Part shown: positions 43,101 through 55,236 of the stretch, piece after piece
How positions within the stretch are numbered: the first letter of the stretch is position 1
Layout: each line of letters opens with the position of its first letter
Assembly: GCA_047967505.1 (NCBI GenBank)
Contig: CM106541.1
Length of the DNA: 64,000 nt
From: Dipteris shenzhenensis
Lineage: Eukaryota; Polypodiophyta; Polypodiopsida; Gleicheniales
Reading direction: 5' to 3' (one strand)
Position numbers and translations under genes: made by a program
The notes under the pieces: model-generated
What the model was told of the DNA's origin: nothing
The model's database searches: none
Seen by the model: the letters and a program-made list of their open reading frames with translations, nothing else

Positions 43101-44321
43101 GCACATCTCCTTGACATCCTTTCACGAGAACCTTCCCTCCCCCTCACATGCTTTTTCCCTCCCACTGCCAAGGCATTGTGCTTGAAAATTATTGGACCCA
43201 TGACTTCCATGAGCGTGCCGGTCTGTATCCACCCTAACCCCCTACTCCAAAGATACATTTTTAAACCATTGTGCACTCTTGTCCTCTCTCAATAACTGCA
43301 ACTTGACACAAGGAACAGCCGCTATAGAGACACTTTCTTTGACAACCTCATGATCTCTTGATGCTCTTTACCACAATTGTACTCAAAGTAACTCTTTGCC
43401 CCAATCAACCTTGTACATCTTTTAGAAACAAGGCATATATGACAAAGGTGGAATTTTGCATATAAAGCAAAACACATACGAATATAGCTTCCAGAATTTC
43501 AAAAGCATTTGTTTTCTACCTTACTTTGAAGTCTCATTAACCACTTGCTCATATATAGAATAAGACATAAGAGATGTATAGTTTTATACAAACAGTTAGA
43601 TGTTAACCTTTACAATTAAGAACATCAAGATGTATTGTAACAAGAAGATGACACTTGCATATTTGGCATAAAGACAAAATTAAATTGGTCCTATGCATTA
43701 CATTAGTGGTATAAAGAGATAAACACTTTAAACCCTCTTATTTCTAATCTTTCACTAACATTGGTTTTCAAATCTTTCTTGTTGTTGCAATAGCCTAAAA
43801 CGTATCTACTAAATGTGATGTATTAGGAATAATACTCTTTGTTGTATGATTGTGACATAAATTATTATTTGGCCCAAACGCTCAGGTGCTTGTGAGCAAT
43901 AAGTAATCACAAATGTGAACTAAAATGCTACCCATCCACCATTTTATGCATGCCTCCAATGCGATAGGGTGCAAATGCTACATTAAATTAATGTGAGAAA
44001 GAAAGTCAATTAAAGGCTCGGTTATTGCAAGTCAGTTTTTCAAATCCTGAAGATTTATCAAGTCCCAACTAAATCAAAGAATTAAAAATATACCCTTTAA
44101 ACCTTTTGAACATTCATCAATAAACCTATATAACTTTAGTTCATATTTAGAGTCAAAAAGGCGTAACATTGTCAAGGGAAAGTAAGAGGTGATCAAAGAG
44201 GGTCTACAACAATATACTATAGCAGCACTTACACCCCAACTTATGACTAAAGTACATGAAGCTGCCACCCAACTCTCATAGCCCCAATGAACTCCAAGAT
44301 TAATAAATGTGATGTTTGCAA
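43101..44321. other. AT-rich intergenic sequence, no gene recognised
   Basis: Sequence between the NHX 5' region and the Copia element. Short frames only; no domain or repeat structure stands out. Confidence 0.4.
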
Positions 44322-44673
44322 TGTTGAGATATCGAGCTCCACTCGTGATATGCCAGGGTGACCATTGTGCATTTATGTCACCAACTTGTTAGCTGCAGAT
44401 GCGGTTGGTACACCACCTACGAATAATAGCTAGATGACAGCTATCCTTATGTACTCTAGTTCGTGGCTCAGTTAGTATGCCACCTTAGTTAGCTGAGTTT
44501 GGTTTGAGACCCACACATAGGGTTCTTCTATTTCTTTGTACTAGAGTTCTTTTGGCTTACACAACTAAGAAGAGGAAAACTGTTTTCAGCCTCCACCTTT
44601 GTGTGTGTTCCCCCATTGTGTATGTGAGAAAGCCGCAAGTGAGACTCCTTCCCTCTCTCCCATTATCTTCACA
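44322..44673 (+). repeat. 5' LTR of the Copia element
   Basis: 352 bp, TG...CA ends, followed at once by the primer-binding site TGGTATCAGAGCC (44,674-44,686). Confidence 0.9.
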
Positions 44674-45216
44674 TGGTATCAGAGCCTGGTTCGTGGTAAG
44701 AAGCTCAAGAAAACAAACCAAGTTCGTGGTGTCCTCGTAAAAGGACCAGTGTTGCTTTCCTTTTTCGAGTTTAGAAGCAAATCTCTACAGGTAGCACAGC
44801 CGGAAGTGCAAGAGTGCACTGTCTTAAATTGAGATGCCCTTCGCGGTGTGGCGAGAGGGCAATATATGCTACGGGCAAGGGCAAAGCCCAGGGTGACTTT
44901 ATTTTTTTGATTCAAGGCCACTTCAAGGCCCGTTTTGAAGGCGGAAGTTCTTCGCAGGCATTGAGAAAAAGGCCCTGTTTTTACTGTGCGACCACTACTC
45001 TATAGGTCGGTGAAAAGTTATCGCAGAAATTGCATCGTATGCCTGTGCATAGAGATATTGGGAGTTACAGAATCATCTTTATTGCCTGTTCATGCAAAAT
45101 CGTCACTAGGAAGTGACTGTGTGGTCAAATACCTCTTTCGTCAGTTTTGCAGATTTGCCTGTGTGAGGCAGAAGCTGTGTTTTTTGCAGTGACAGAATAT
45201 TTTGCAGTGTTCTGTA

Positions 45217-48200
45217 ATGGCGTCTGATTCTCTTTCACAGATTGTCACTGAAAAGCTTGACAAGAACAACTTCCAAGCATGGAGGTTTAGAAGGATGAAT
45301 TTCCTTATGGAAAAAGGCTATTGGGAGTTCATTACAGGAAATGAAGAAGAACCAGTTCTTCCTAATGTTCCTAATTAATAGGAAATGCAGGCATTTAAAG
45401 GATGGCTTGAGAGAGCTAGAAAAGTTATGTACTGGCTGTCTATCAGTATTTCAGATTCTATGATTGTGCATATTCAGGATGCAAGTATGCCAAAGGAGGC
45501 ATGGGATACTTTGGCAAAAATGTACAGCACAAATACGCAAGCCAGGAAAATGCAACTCAAGCAGGAGTTGCACAATGTGCAGAGAGAAAATATGAGCATC
45601 AATGACTACTACATGAAGGTGAAGAAAATTGCAGATGCACTTGCTTCCATTGGGTCACCAGTGGAAGATGATGATTTAGTTTCTGTGACCTTGAATGGTC
45701 TAGGAAAGGATTATGCATAGTTCCGGACATCCATTGCCGTCCATGAAAAATTTCCTGATTTTGAGGAGTTGTTTGCTCTTCTAATTTATGAAGAGCAAAG
45801 AAATGGTGGTGCATCTTCTTCAGGAGAAACTATCTTCTGCTCAAATGCTGGAAGAGGTAGAGGCAGAGGCAGAGGTAGAGAAGGCTGATCTGGAGGCCGT
45901 GGTAGAAATCAGAATCTGCAGCAAACTCAAGAAAACCAGTCCTATGGAGGAGGAGGCAGGGGGAGCCAAAGAGGTCGTGGTGGATGGCAAAGAGGCCAAA
46001 ATGCAAACAACAATGTTGAATGCTACTATTGTGGTAAAATGGGTCATATGGCTAAAGACTGCTACAAAAAGTAGAATGACATCATGAATGGAAAATTGCA
46101 GCAAGGGAATTATGCATCTTCTAGTAGACAGGGTGATGACAGAAATGAGCATCTGTTTATGGTGCAGCACATGACCAATTCTGTGACAAGTGTAAAAGAA
46201 AGCAATGATGTGTGGTATGTTGACTCAGGTGCGTCAAACCACATGACAGGTTATGCAAAATGGATGCAGGATGTAAGAAAAATGGAAAGACTAGGATTTG
46301 TGGAGACTGGTGATGATATTGCACATCCTATTGTGTAGATTGGTAAAATTCCTTTGTCTATGCAAGATGGGAAAAAGAAATACCTGTCTGATGTATTTCA
46401 TGTCCTGAACATCGCCAAGAACCTGGTTTCTGTTGGTCAAATGGTTGAGTAGGGCTTGCAGGTTAGATTTAATCCTCATGGATGCTTTGTTGAGGATATG
46501 AAAAATAATGGTTGCTTGATAGCAAAAGGAAAGAAGAAGGGCAGGATGTTTATGTTGGATGCGGACATGCCTGAATTGAGCACAGCAATGTTTGCACATG
46601 GGATCGGTGTAGTTGTAGATATTGATATCTGGCATAAACGCATTGGTCATGTTAATGTATAGCGACTTAAATCAATGCAAGCGCAAACTATTGTTGTAGG
46701 ATTGCCTAAATTCAAGGTTACAGAAATGCATAAGGTATGTGAAGCCTGTCAATTTGGAAAACAGGCAAGGAAACCATTTCCTAGGCATGTTCAAGAGAGT
46801 AAGAAGCCATTGGAATTAATCCACTCTAATGTGTGGACTACTAAAGTTGCATCTATTGGAGGCTGTCATTATTTTGTCACTTTTATTGATGACTACAGCA
46901 GAAATGATTGCGTGCATTTTATGAAAAAGAAAAGTGAAGTGTTTGGGCATTTCAAAGCTTTTAAATCTATGGTTGAAAAAGAAACAGCCCTGCAAATAAA
47001 ATGCCTAAGGTCAGATGGAGGGGGAGAGTACCTCTCAAATGAGTTTGCAAGGTTCCTACAGGAGCATGGCATAAAGCAACAATATTCATGCAATCATACC
47101 CCACAGCAAAATGGACTTGCACAAAGGAAAAATAGGCATATTGGAGAGGTATCTCGGGCCATGCTAAATGAAAAAGACCTACCAGATTATTATTGGGCTG
47201 AAGCAGTTGCTACAGTAGTTTACATAATGAACAAGACTCCCACTGCAGTAATACATGGCATGACGCCAGAGGAGATGTATACTGGTAGGAAACCATATAT
47301 TTCTCATTTGAAAATTTTTGGTTGCATTGCCTATGTTCATGTCCCAGATGAGTTGAGGTCCAAGTTGGATCCAAAAGCTGAGAAGTGCATCTTTATTGGT
47401 TATTCTTTGCAGCAGAAAGGGTATAGACAAAGGGTATAGACGTTATAACCCTTCTACTCGTAAGTTTACAGTGAGCAGAGATGTTGATTTTGATGAGATG
47501 AACAGCTAGTATAAACCAGTAAATGTGATTGATGATGTAGATGCACAAAATGGTAATGCTGCACAGAATTCACAACAACAAACACAAAATATTAGTGGAC
47601 CTGCAGTGTCCTCTAGCAGTGGTTCACATACTTCGCCATGGATAGGTAGATTGAGATCAGGAGAATCTTCTCAAAGCAATGCAGATAGTGGTACGTAGGT
47701 ATCACAAAAAGGAAAAGAGAAGGTAGATCAACCCATGTTTGATGTGAATGCAGGTCACTCTTATGTGGATGGTGAATCCAGTGGCTCAGAACAGAGCATT
47801 AATGAGGAGTTGGGTATTCCTTCTGTTGTTACACTTGGAGTAAGGAAGACCAGGGATGTTTTGAGAGCACCTAGAAGTGAGCCTATTTTGCGCAGGTCTA
47901 CCAGAGCTAGGTATCCTCTGGATAGGCTGAAATATGATGGATTTACAGCCATTCACTATGCCTATATGGCCAAAGTGATACAGGAACCAGAACCCACTGC
48001 TTTTGAGCAAGCCATGGGAAAGAAAAATGGGAGAAAGCCATGGATGAAGAAATGGATGCCTTGGAAGCAAATGCTACATGGGAATTGGTGCCTTTGCCTA
48101 AAGACAAGAATGCGATTGGCTGTAAGTGGGTTTATAAGGTGAAGCACAATGCAAATGGTTCTATGTGAATAGATACAAGGCAAGATTAGTTGTCAAGGGG

Positions 48201-49534
48201 TATGCACAGACATATGGCATTGATTATGAAGAAATATTCAGTCCGGTTGCAAGGATGGCAACCGTAAGAGCAGTCATTGCTATGGCTGCATTAAAGGGAT
48301 GGTCTTTACATCAGATGGATGTAAAGAATGCCTTCTTGCATGGTGATTTGCAAGAAGAGGTCTATATGGAGTAGCCACCAGGTTATGTGCATGATGTTCA
48401 TCCTGAGTTTGTTTGCAGATTGAAGAAAGCCTTGTATGGCTTGAAGCAAGCACCTAGAGCATGGTCTGACAAGATAGGACAGTATCTTGTCACTATTGGC
48501 TTTCAGATTTCCAAGGCAGATTTCTCACTTTATGTGAGAAAAACAGATAAAGGTATTATGCTGCTTGTCATTTATGTTGATGATTTGATCATCACAGGTG
48601 ATAGTGATGAAGATATCCTTCATGTGAAAATGCTATTGAAGCAGAAGTTTGAGATGAAGGATTTGGGAGAGCTGCGTTATTTCTTGGGCATTGAGGTGAT
48701 TAGATCACCAAGTGGGATATGGCTCTTGCAGAGGCAGTATGGATTGGACATGTTGTCCAAATATGGGATGACAGGCTGTAAGCCTATTTCAGTTCCTTTG
48801 GAGCAGAATGTGAAGCTGAGCGTAGATGCAGGTGAGCTTTTGGAAGACCCTACTATGTATAGACGCATAGTAGGAAGTTTGATTTATATGACTATTATCA
48901 GGCCAGATTTGAGCTATGTTGTTGGATTGGTAAGTCAGTTTATGCAGGCTTCAAGGAAACCGCATTTGGATGCAGCTAGACCCATACTCAGGTATGTGAA
49001 GTCCACATTGCAGTATGAACTATTTTATGAGGCTGGGGTTCAGATATAGTTGCATGGATACACTGATCCTGATTGGGCTGGTAGTATTTTTGATAGACGA
49101 TCTACCAATGGATATGTGTTCTCTTTTGGGAGTGCTGCAGTCACTTGGAGCAGCAAGAAACAGCCTACAGTTGCCTTGTCGAGCACAGAGGCTGAGTACA
49201 GGGGTGCAGCAATCGCTGCATGTGAGATAGCTTGGTTGCATAAGCTACTTTATGATATGCGTCAGTCTACAGATGGGCCAGTTGTCATTTATTGTGACAA
49301 CATGAGCAGTATACACTTGGCAAATAACCCAGTCTATCATGCTAGAACAAAGCACATCGAGGTGCATTATCACTATGTGCGAGAGAAGGTTTTACTAGGT
49401 CTTATTGATCTAGTTTATGTCAGCACAGAGGATCAGGTAGCTGACATATTCACAAAGGCATTGGGCGCAGAGAAGCTGCGCAAGTTCAAAGACCTGCTTG
49501 GTGTGCAGGAATTGGGATTGAGCTCGAGGGGGAG
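45217..49534 (+). pseudogene. Copia gag-pol polyprotein, at least 11 stops and three frameshifts
   Basis: It starts at ATG 45,217 (MASDSLSQIVTEKLDKNNF). Domains: gag (AWRFRRMNFLMEKGYWEF), zinc knuckle CYYCGKMGHMAKDC at about 46,021, protease (WYVDSGASNHMTG at about 46,215), integrase (46,675-47,439), RT ([40 protein letters not shown]) and RNase H ([27 protein letters not shown]). In-frame stops: 45,376, 45,379, 45,718, 46,072, 46,336, 46,450, 46,660, 47,507, 47,696, 48,372 and 49,047, ten of them TAG. The integrase has Asn for the first catalytic Asp (IHSNVW) and Gln for the catalytic Glu (LAQRKNR). A 13-base duplication at 47,416-47,441 shifts the frame; further shifts lie near 48,020 and 48,165. 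Confidence 0.9.
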
Positions 49535-49886
49535 TGTTGAGATATCGAGCTCCACTCGTGATATGCCAGGGTGACCGTTGTGCATTTATGTCACCGACTT
49601 GTTAGCTGCAAATGCTGTTGGTACACCGCCCACGAATAATAGTTGGATGACAGCTATCCTTATGTACTCTAGTTCATGGCTCAGTTAGTATGCCACCTTA
49701 GTTAGCTGAGTTTGGTTTGAGACCCACATATAGGGTTCTTCTATTTCTTTGTACTAGAGTTCTTTTGGCTTACTTAACTAAGAAGAGCAAAACTGTTTTC
49801 AGCCTCCACCTTTGTGTGTATTTCCCCATTGTGTATGTGAGAAAGCCGCAAGTGAGACTCCTTCCCTCTCTCCCACTATCTTCACA
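49535..49886 (+). repeat. 3' LTR of the Copia element
   Basis: 352 bp, about 16 substitutions from the 5' LTR, followed by the target duplication TGCAA. Confidence 0.9.
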
Positions 49887-50471
49887 TGCAAGGAGGTAAA
49901 AGAGCAAGAAACCAAGGTTGCCAATGATCAGATTGCACGCACAGGAGGGTTACCAGAAGGTTGGAGTGTAGGAGAGGGCAACACATAATCTTAAGAAGGC
50001 AATCCCCTAGATTGAGTGGGACTCAAAAGAAATATATTATGTCCTCCAAAAGTGGATGCAAATAAGGGTAGTCTTCCAAGACAAGCTACCAAGGAGCAAA
50101 GTTCTTAGACAAACCAACAAGCTCAGAGACCAAGACATGGATTTTAGAGGAGCTTACCCCAACTCGGCTGGAAGTAAGGAGCAGAGAATTATCTAACATG
50201 AAAGAAGCTTGCAAGAAGGGAAATTAGGGAGTTTATCGAGATGGAATATCACTAATCAAAGACTTTAAATCTAGATCCAAAGACTCTCATTCTTGAAATG
50301 ATGTAATGAAGGCAATTTTATGATAGGACTAGATTCAGTAGTGTGATATTATAATTTTGAGTTACCTTGTGCATTCCTTGTCCCTTTCTATCACTCAAAG
50401 ATGTATTGGTGCTCTTTTTTGATGTGTACTTTGCCTCATGGCACGGTGAGGCCTCCCAAAGATGTTAATAC

Positions 50472-50473
<2 letters not shown>

Positions 50474-50519
<46 letters not shown>
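50474..50519. repeat. (CT)23 microsatellite
   Basis: 46 bases of uninterrupted CT dinucleotides. Confidence 0.95.
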
Positions 50520-50522
<3 letters not shown>

Positions 50523-51481
50523 ACTATTTTATCTCTCTAGAATCTAGCTCACAGCACAGTGCCTTTGGTGTCTCATGTTGATTGTGAAGTCAGCACTTGA
50601 TTCAAAATTTGGAATGTCATGGATATTAATAGATCCAAATCTAGAATGCACAATCATGATTCGATGTAGAATCCAATGGGATGCCAATGGATTTCGATTT
50701 GATCCACAATGCATAGTTACCATTGAATCTGAAACATGTAGATCCAAAAAGCAACGATACCATGGATATAGGAATTAAGTACAGGTCTGAATGAGACTTT
50801 GTGTTCTATTTCCAAGGCAAGGCTAGGTACCTATGATGTGAAATGGCAAAGATTTGATTGAGGTGCAGCTTCGAAGGCGTCCACATTGATTTGAGTGGGT
50901 GCATTTTGTTAGATGGAGCAAAATAGCATTGAACACTAGTGCTAAGATCCAGTACCATCATAATCACAATAGGATGATCATTGCTTAGGTATTATCTTCA
51001 TGGTTGGTCAGTAGACAAAAGGCATTTTTATCTTTGTAGATATCACCAGAGAGCATGTTCTCTGAGTCCATTTGAATGAAAACATCAAGAGAGTCCTTGA
51101 AATTGTAGAATGATGACTCGCATTACAATTCATAAAATTATTGTAATGTGTCACCATAATACATTATATGCATTGTTGGTGGCATAAGCTTTGCATCTTG
51201 AAGGAGTGCATATGCCTATTGTTGTGAGAAGTTTGACTCTACTCAACATTGGATCCAAAATGACACGAGATTGGTTGATTTGATCCAAAGTTATTTGTAT
51301 GTGATTTGGGTTATTGTTATTCTCTAGCCCAAAGAGTGGCATTGTGCAATTGATCCAAGTGGTGTATCATGATCTGTTTGATCATAGTATTGTAATATGA
51401 TCCATTGTGTTAGATTGATCGGGTGATTAGCATATTTGCCACGTGCAAGTAATGTGACAATGAAAGAAAGTAGTGCATGCT

Positions 51482-51537
51482 AGCTCAATGCTCATTGCTA
51501 CAACCAATCAGCTCAATGCTCATTGCTACAACCAATC
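51482..51537. repeat. 28-bp perfect tandem duplication
   Basis: Two exact 28-base copies (starting AGCTCAATGCTCATTGCTAC) at 51,482-51,509 and 51,510-51,537. Confidence 0.95.
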
Positions 51538-52727
51538 CTCAACAAGTCTTTGTTCCTCATCAAGGAAATAAACTCGAATTGTTGATAAGATGGATGCTTA
51601 TTTGTCACACTTACCATTACTCTAGGGACAAGGAGTAGTGATGTTGTCCTAGTCTCAGGGTATGGCAACTGCTCTTTGTGTTTATAGGGCTCAAGAGAGG
51701 GAGATGCTAGAATTGTGACTAAAAAATAACAATGTTTGCTTCCTTCCAAAAATATAATTAACATACACGTGAAATTGACATTAAAGAAAGGTTTATACAC
51801 ATGCACTGTGATGTATAAAATCCCAATACACTACTCTTTTGTCATTATGAAGGATGTGTGCTCGAGCGTTCTTGGCGAGCACTAATAGAAGCATTGGCAC
51901 CCATCAACATGTTAGGGCAAAATGTTGCTAATAAAAACTACATGAATAGCTCATTCTACTCTGTATTTCCCTTATGGGCTTCCTATCAAAACAATACAAT
52001 AGGGCCACAATTTTGGTAGGAGCACACGGGTGCATTGATATTTTTATTAAAATTATGTGCTTTGGTAATCATGGGCAATGTTTGGAAAGCAGTGATGTAC
52101 ATTTATCAGCTTGCACCAAAATCTCACTTTCCGTATTCTCTGCCTTGCATCTAAATCCGTGTCTAATTCACAGTGTAGATGCACTCTTAGACGTGTAAAT
52201 ACGTCTGTATTTTCAATATTCTAGCAACGCCTATAGATGCGCCCGCTGTTGTATGCATCTATCAAGCGCATCTATAGTTCCAACATCCTTTGTATATGTC
52301 TTCAATAGGATATTACAGACTAGCTTGAGTTTTTAGGGGACCGAATATCATGTAGAGCACCCAATTTAAACCTTTTGTTGATTGTTCATTATGCTATAAT
52401 TCATGCTAAATTCATGCTAACACATCTACATCAAGTTGTAATTTTTTGGCCAAAATCTCAGAAGGACACTTTTATGTCCTTATCTGCTATTAAAGAATTA
52501 AATTATTCCAAAGCTCCATCACAAACAACCACTAGGGTGGTTTAGGCAACCACTGACCTATGTTGTGTATAACATGTGTATGATGTGCTCCTCCCATCCA
52601 CACTGTGTAGATTCCTTTCTTATTTCAAATCAAGATGATCATAAATTTGTTTTGCTCTGCATCCAAACAGCTAGAGCCACATTGTCCTAGAAGTCCCCAA
52701 CCCTCTTATTGTGTATACATATGGTAG

Positions 52728-53093
52728 CTCACAAATTGCATTAGCCATAGTTTTTCCTTCAAGGGGAAACTCTTCGTTAAGTATGGGGCATACAAGGCCA
52801 AAGATGTTGGCTATCTGGTTGTCTTGAAGGCTGATTTTACTGATAGGCATAATTGCGATACTATCGCATTTGTTGTACCTCATTCCTATGTGGATCATTT
52901 CAAAGATAAGTTGCAAGTAGATTCCTTCTACAAGCTAGAAGGGCCTACAGTGCTCAAGAGGAACATTGGTGAAGGAGGTACTTGTCGATATTCTGTTTAC
53001 CTTGATGCCACGACAAGTGTACTCAAAGTTGAACCATTCGAGGGCACTATCACTCTATTGAATGACCACAAACTTGCAACATGCGTGTCATGA
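52728..53093 (+). pseudogene. OB-fold-like ORF remnant (RPA1-type?), no start codon
   Basis: An open stretch of 121 codons follows a TAG at 52,725 and ends with TGA at 53,091-53,093. It has no Met codon, so it is a fragment or an exon. The pattern GYLVVLKADFTDRHNCDTIA, AFVVPHSYVDHFKDKLQVDS, FYKLEGPTVL, YSVYLDATTSVLKVEP resembles the strand layout of an RPA70 OB fold (residue change after DxF, VDHF...L.V...Y.L, then an x-T-S-V end). RPA-like proteins are encoded by the host and by some plant Helitrons. No helicase or Rep domain is nearby. The family call is tentative. Confidence 0.35.
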
Positions 53094-53403
53094 GACGTCT
53101 TGCCACCTACAGAACGAGACGCCGTCTTCTGCCAGTACTAGATGCACTCTTGGTCTATTCAGACACTAGACATTTAATTACTTTGATAACCAATCAATAC
53201 ATTGCAATCAATATTCTTACATATATTCTTTATATTACCTGGATTCATACACCAAAAGAATTCTCATTGCATGCGCTCGCTCCAATTGTGGTAACAAGGT
53301 GAATGATATTCAATCATTCATAAGGTCTACCCAAGACCAAAAAAGTAAACAAAAAGGAATCCATTGAAAATGGTGTGGAGAAAGACTGGAGGAAATAAGG
53401 GGA

Positions 53404-53441
<38 letters not shown>

Positions 53442-54049
53442 TGGGAGAAAAGGTGGAGATCCTGTGTAAGAAGACTTGAGGAGATAAAGAAGGGAAGAGA
53501 GAGAGAGAAAGAGAGTCAACCACTTTAAAGTCTGCATTGAAGTCCAATGAAAAAGAGCCAATAGGAAAAATGCACTTCCAAAAAATTCAAGAAATGCCTA
53601 ATTTCTGCTTTTCCAAAATTGCATCGTTGCAGAGGGCACGCCAAAAATGGCTTTAAAGAAGGGGGTTCAAGAAAAGAAGAGATGACAGATGCCTCATCAA
53701 AAACAATGTTCAAGGCATGAGAGAGAAGGTGGAAAGAGAAGTGTCCATTTGGGACATGAAATCGACAACCGTGTGCTCATGTCCAAGAGTGCTTGATCTT
53801 GAAGTCAGATTTTGGCAGTAACAGTGTCCACTTGGCAAACTTGCCATTCCGTACAAGTTTGTTTATTAGGTACAAGAGTGCCTAATGGTCCACATGGAAC
53901 AATAAGAGATTCCCAAGGCGGCAGTGCCGGAACTTATTAACGGAGTAGGTCATTTCAAGGACCTCTCTCTTAGTTATGGACTAGTTTAACTCTGCCGTGG
54001 ACAACACCCTACTACCATAATAAATAGGTTGATGCCAACATTTGTCAGA
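53094..54049. other. Intergenic, no gene recognised
   Basis: Apart from the GA microsatellite, no structure was recognised. Confidence 0.4.
53408..53439. repeat. (GA)n microsatellite
   Basis: About 32 bases of GA repeats, with further imperfect GAGA runs near 53,490-53,515. Confidence 0.9.
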
Positions 54050-54860
54050 CACCTTGCTTGAAATGCTGCCAATGATTCTCTAGTCCTATCTGGTTGTCTC
54101 AGCGGCCGAGCCATATATACCATCCTCTTCAGATCATTGAAAGCCCAACCACATTCTTCACGGCTGATCCTTCTTGGTCAGCCGGTACAGAGGGTGAGGC
54201 ACTTCTGCTAGGTATTGCAAGAATCAAATATGCCACTGCACTTGTCCCAAAAACCTGTCCAACTGTCCCGAATTCTGGGACTTGAATCTATTTTAGGTCC
54301 ATTGCAATTCCGAATCCGGATACCACATGCCCTAAAAAGATTCCACTTTTCACTGCAAAGGCACACTTAGTCAGATTTAGATTCAAAACCAGCCTGTGGA
54401 CATTTCATCTAGCACTTGGACAAGTGAAGCAAGTGATCCTTCTCCTCCTTGAATACACTGAAACCATACCTGCATAAAGGACGTCAAGTATTCATCGAAG
54501 ATTTCCTGCACCATTTGCTACGTCAGTAGATCATTCTCCAGCCCAAACAAGCATAGGCCCCGTATTACATCACAAAGGTCATCTTATCCTTGTGTGTATC
54601 CACTGAAACCATCGAAAAAGTATATTTAATGCCTGTCAACAGCATCCAGCACGGAAACCATGAAAGGGAGAGGGACAGGGTCAATATTTGTCTGGGAATT
54701 AAGCTTTTGATAATCCACACGTATCTCAACTTGCCATTTCTTCTTATGTACAATGACGATCAGAGACAACCAAAAAATAATTCGTACCTTCAGAAGCTTA
54801 TCTTTTGCTGATGGTAAAACTTCTGGTCTATTCTCTTCATATCCTGATGTAGAACCTTCA
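54050..54860 (-). pseudogene. Degenerate Gypsy RT fragment (minus strand)
   Basis: Minus-strand remnants in order: KKKWQVEIRVDYQKLNSQT (RT start), DPVPLPFMVSVLDAV, FDGFSGYTQ, MVQEIFDEYLTSFMQV, LNLTKCAFAVKSGIFLGHVV and the RLTKKD-type connection region in a shifted frame. It differs from the chromovirus copies and looks like a Tat/Athila-type Gypsy. Many stops; no LTRs seen. Confidence 0.75.
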
Positions 54861-55236
54861 GATCTTCATTTCTCCAAACCTGTAGTCTGTCTGCAAACTA
54901 TCAGCAAGCCCTTCTGCTTATGCATGCATTCATTCCAAAGAATAGCACTCTCTGCAAAGGGCAAAGCTTCCACCTGGTAACACACAAATAAAGGGACTCA
55001 GCATGTGGACAAACTTGAAGAGACAGTAGAAACAATCTATAGCAAAGTCGAGGAGAAGGGCCAGGGTTGTTTTCCTAATATGACAGTCTGTTACCATGGT
55101 TGAAGTTAGGAAAAGCTTCTCAGTTTGACCTTATTTCATAAAAACGTAGAATACATACCTCTTAGAGAGTAGCAATACTGGGAATTGCAGCAGGGCCCTT
55201 CCAGGTACAATCAGCGCAAGTTTAACATTACTTACT

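Larger units (their letters stand above)
44322..49886 (+). mobile_element. Ty1/Copia element, full length, decayed
   Basis: The 5,565-bp element has 352-bp LTRs at 44,322-44,673 and 49,535-49,886 (TGTTGAGATATC...CTTCACA) and an exact 5-bp target duplication TGCAA (44,317-44,321 and 49,887-49,891). The primer-binding site TGGTATCAGAGCC is at 44,674, and a purine tract (GAGCTCGAGGGGGAG) precedes the 3' LTR. By eye the LTRs differ at about 16 positions (about 4.5%), so it is clearly older than the Gypsy copy. The pol order gag-PR-IN-RT-RH fixes it as Copia. Confidence 0.92.
49892..52727. other. Intergenic, no gene recognised
   Basis: About 2.8 kb of AT-rich sequence without a supported gene. 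It contains a CT microsatellite and a 28-bp tandem duplication, listed separately. Confidence 0.45.
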
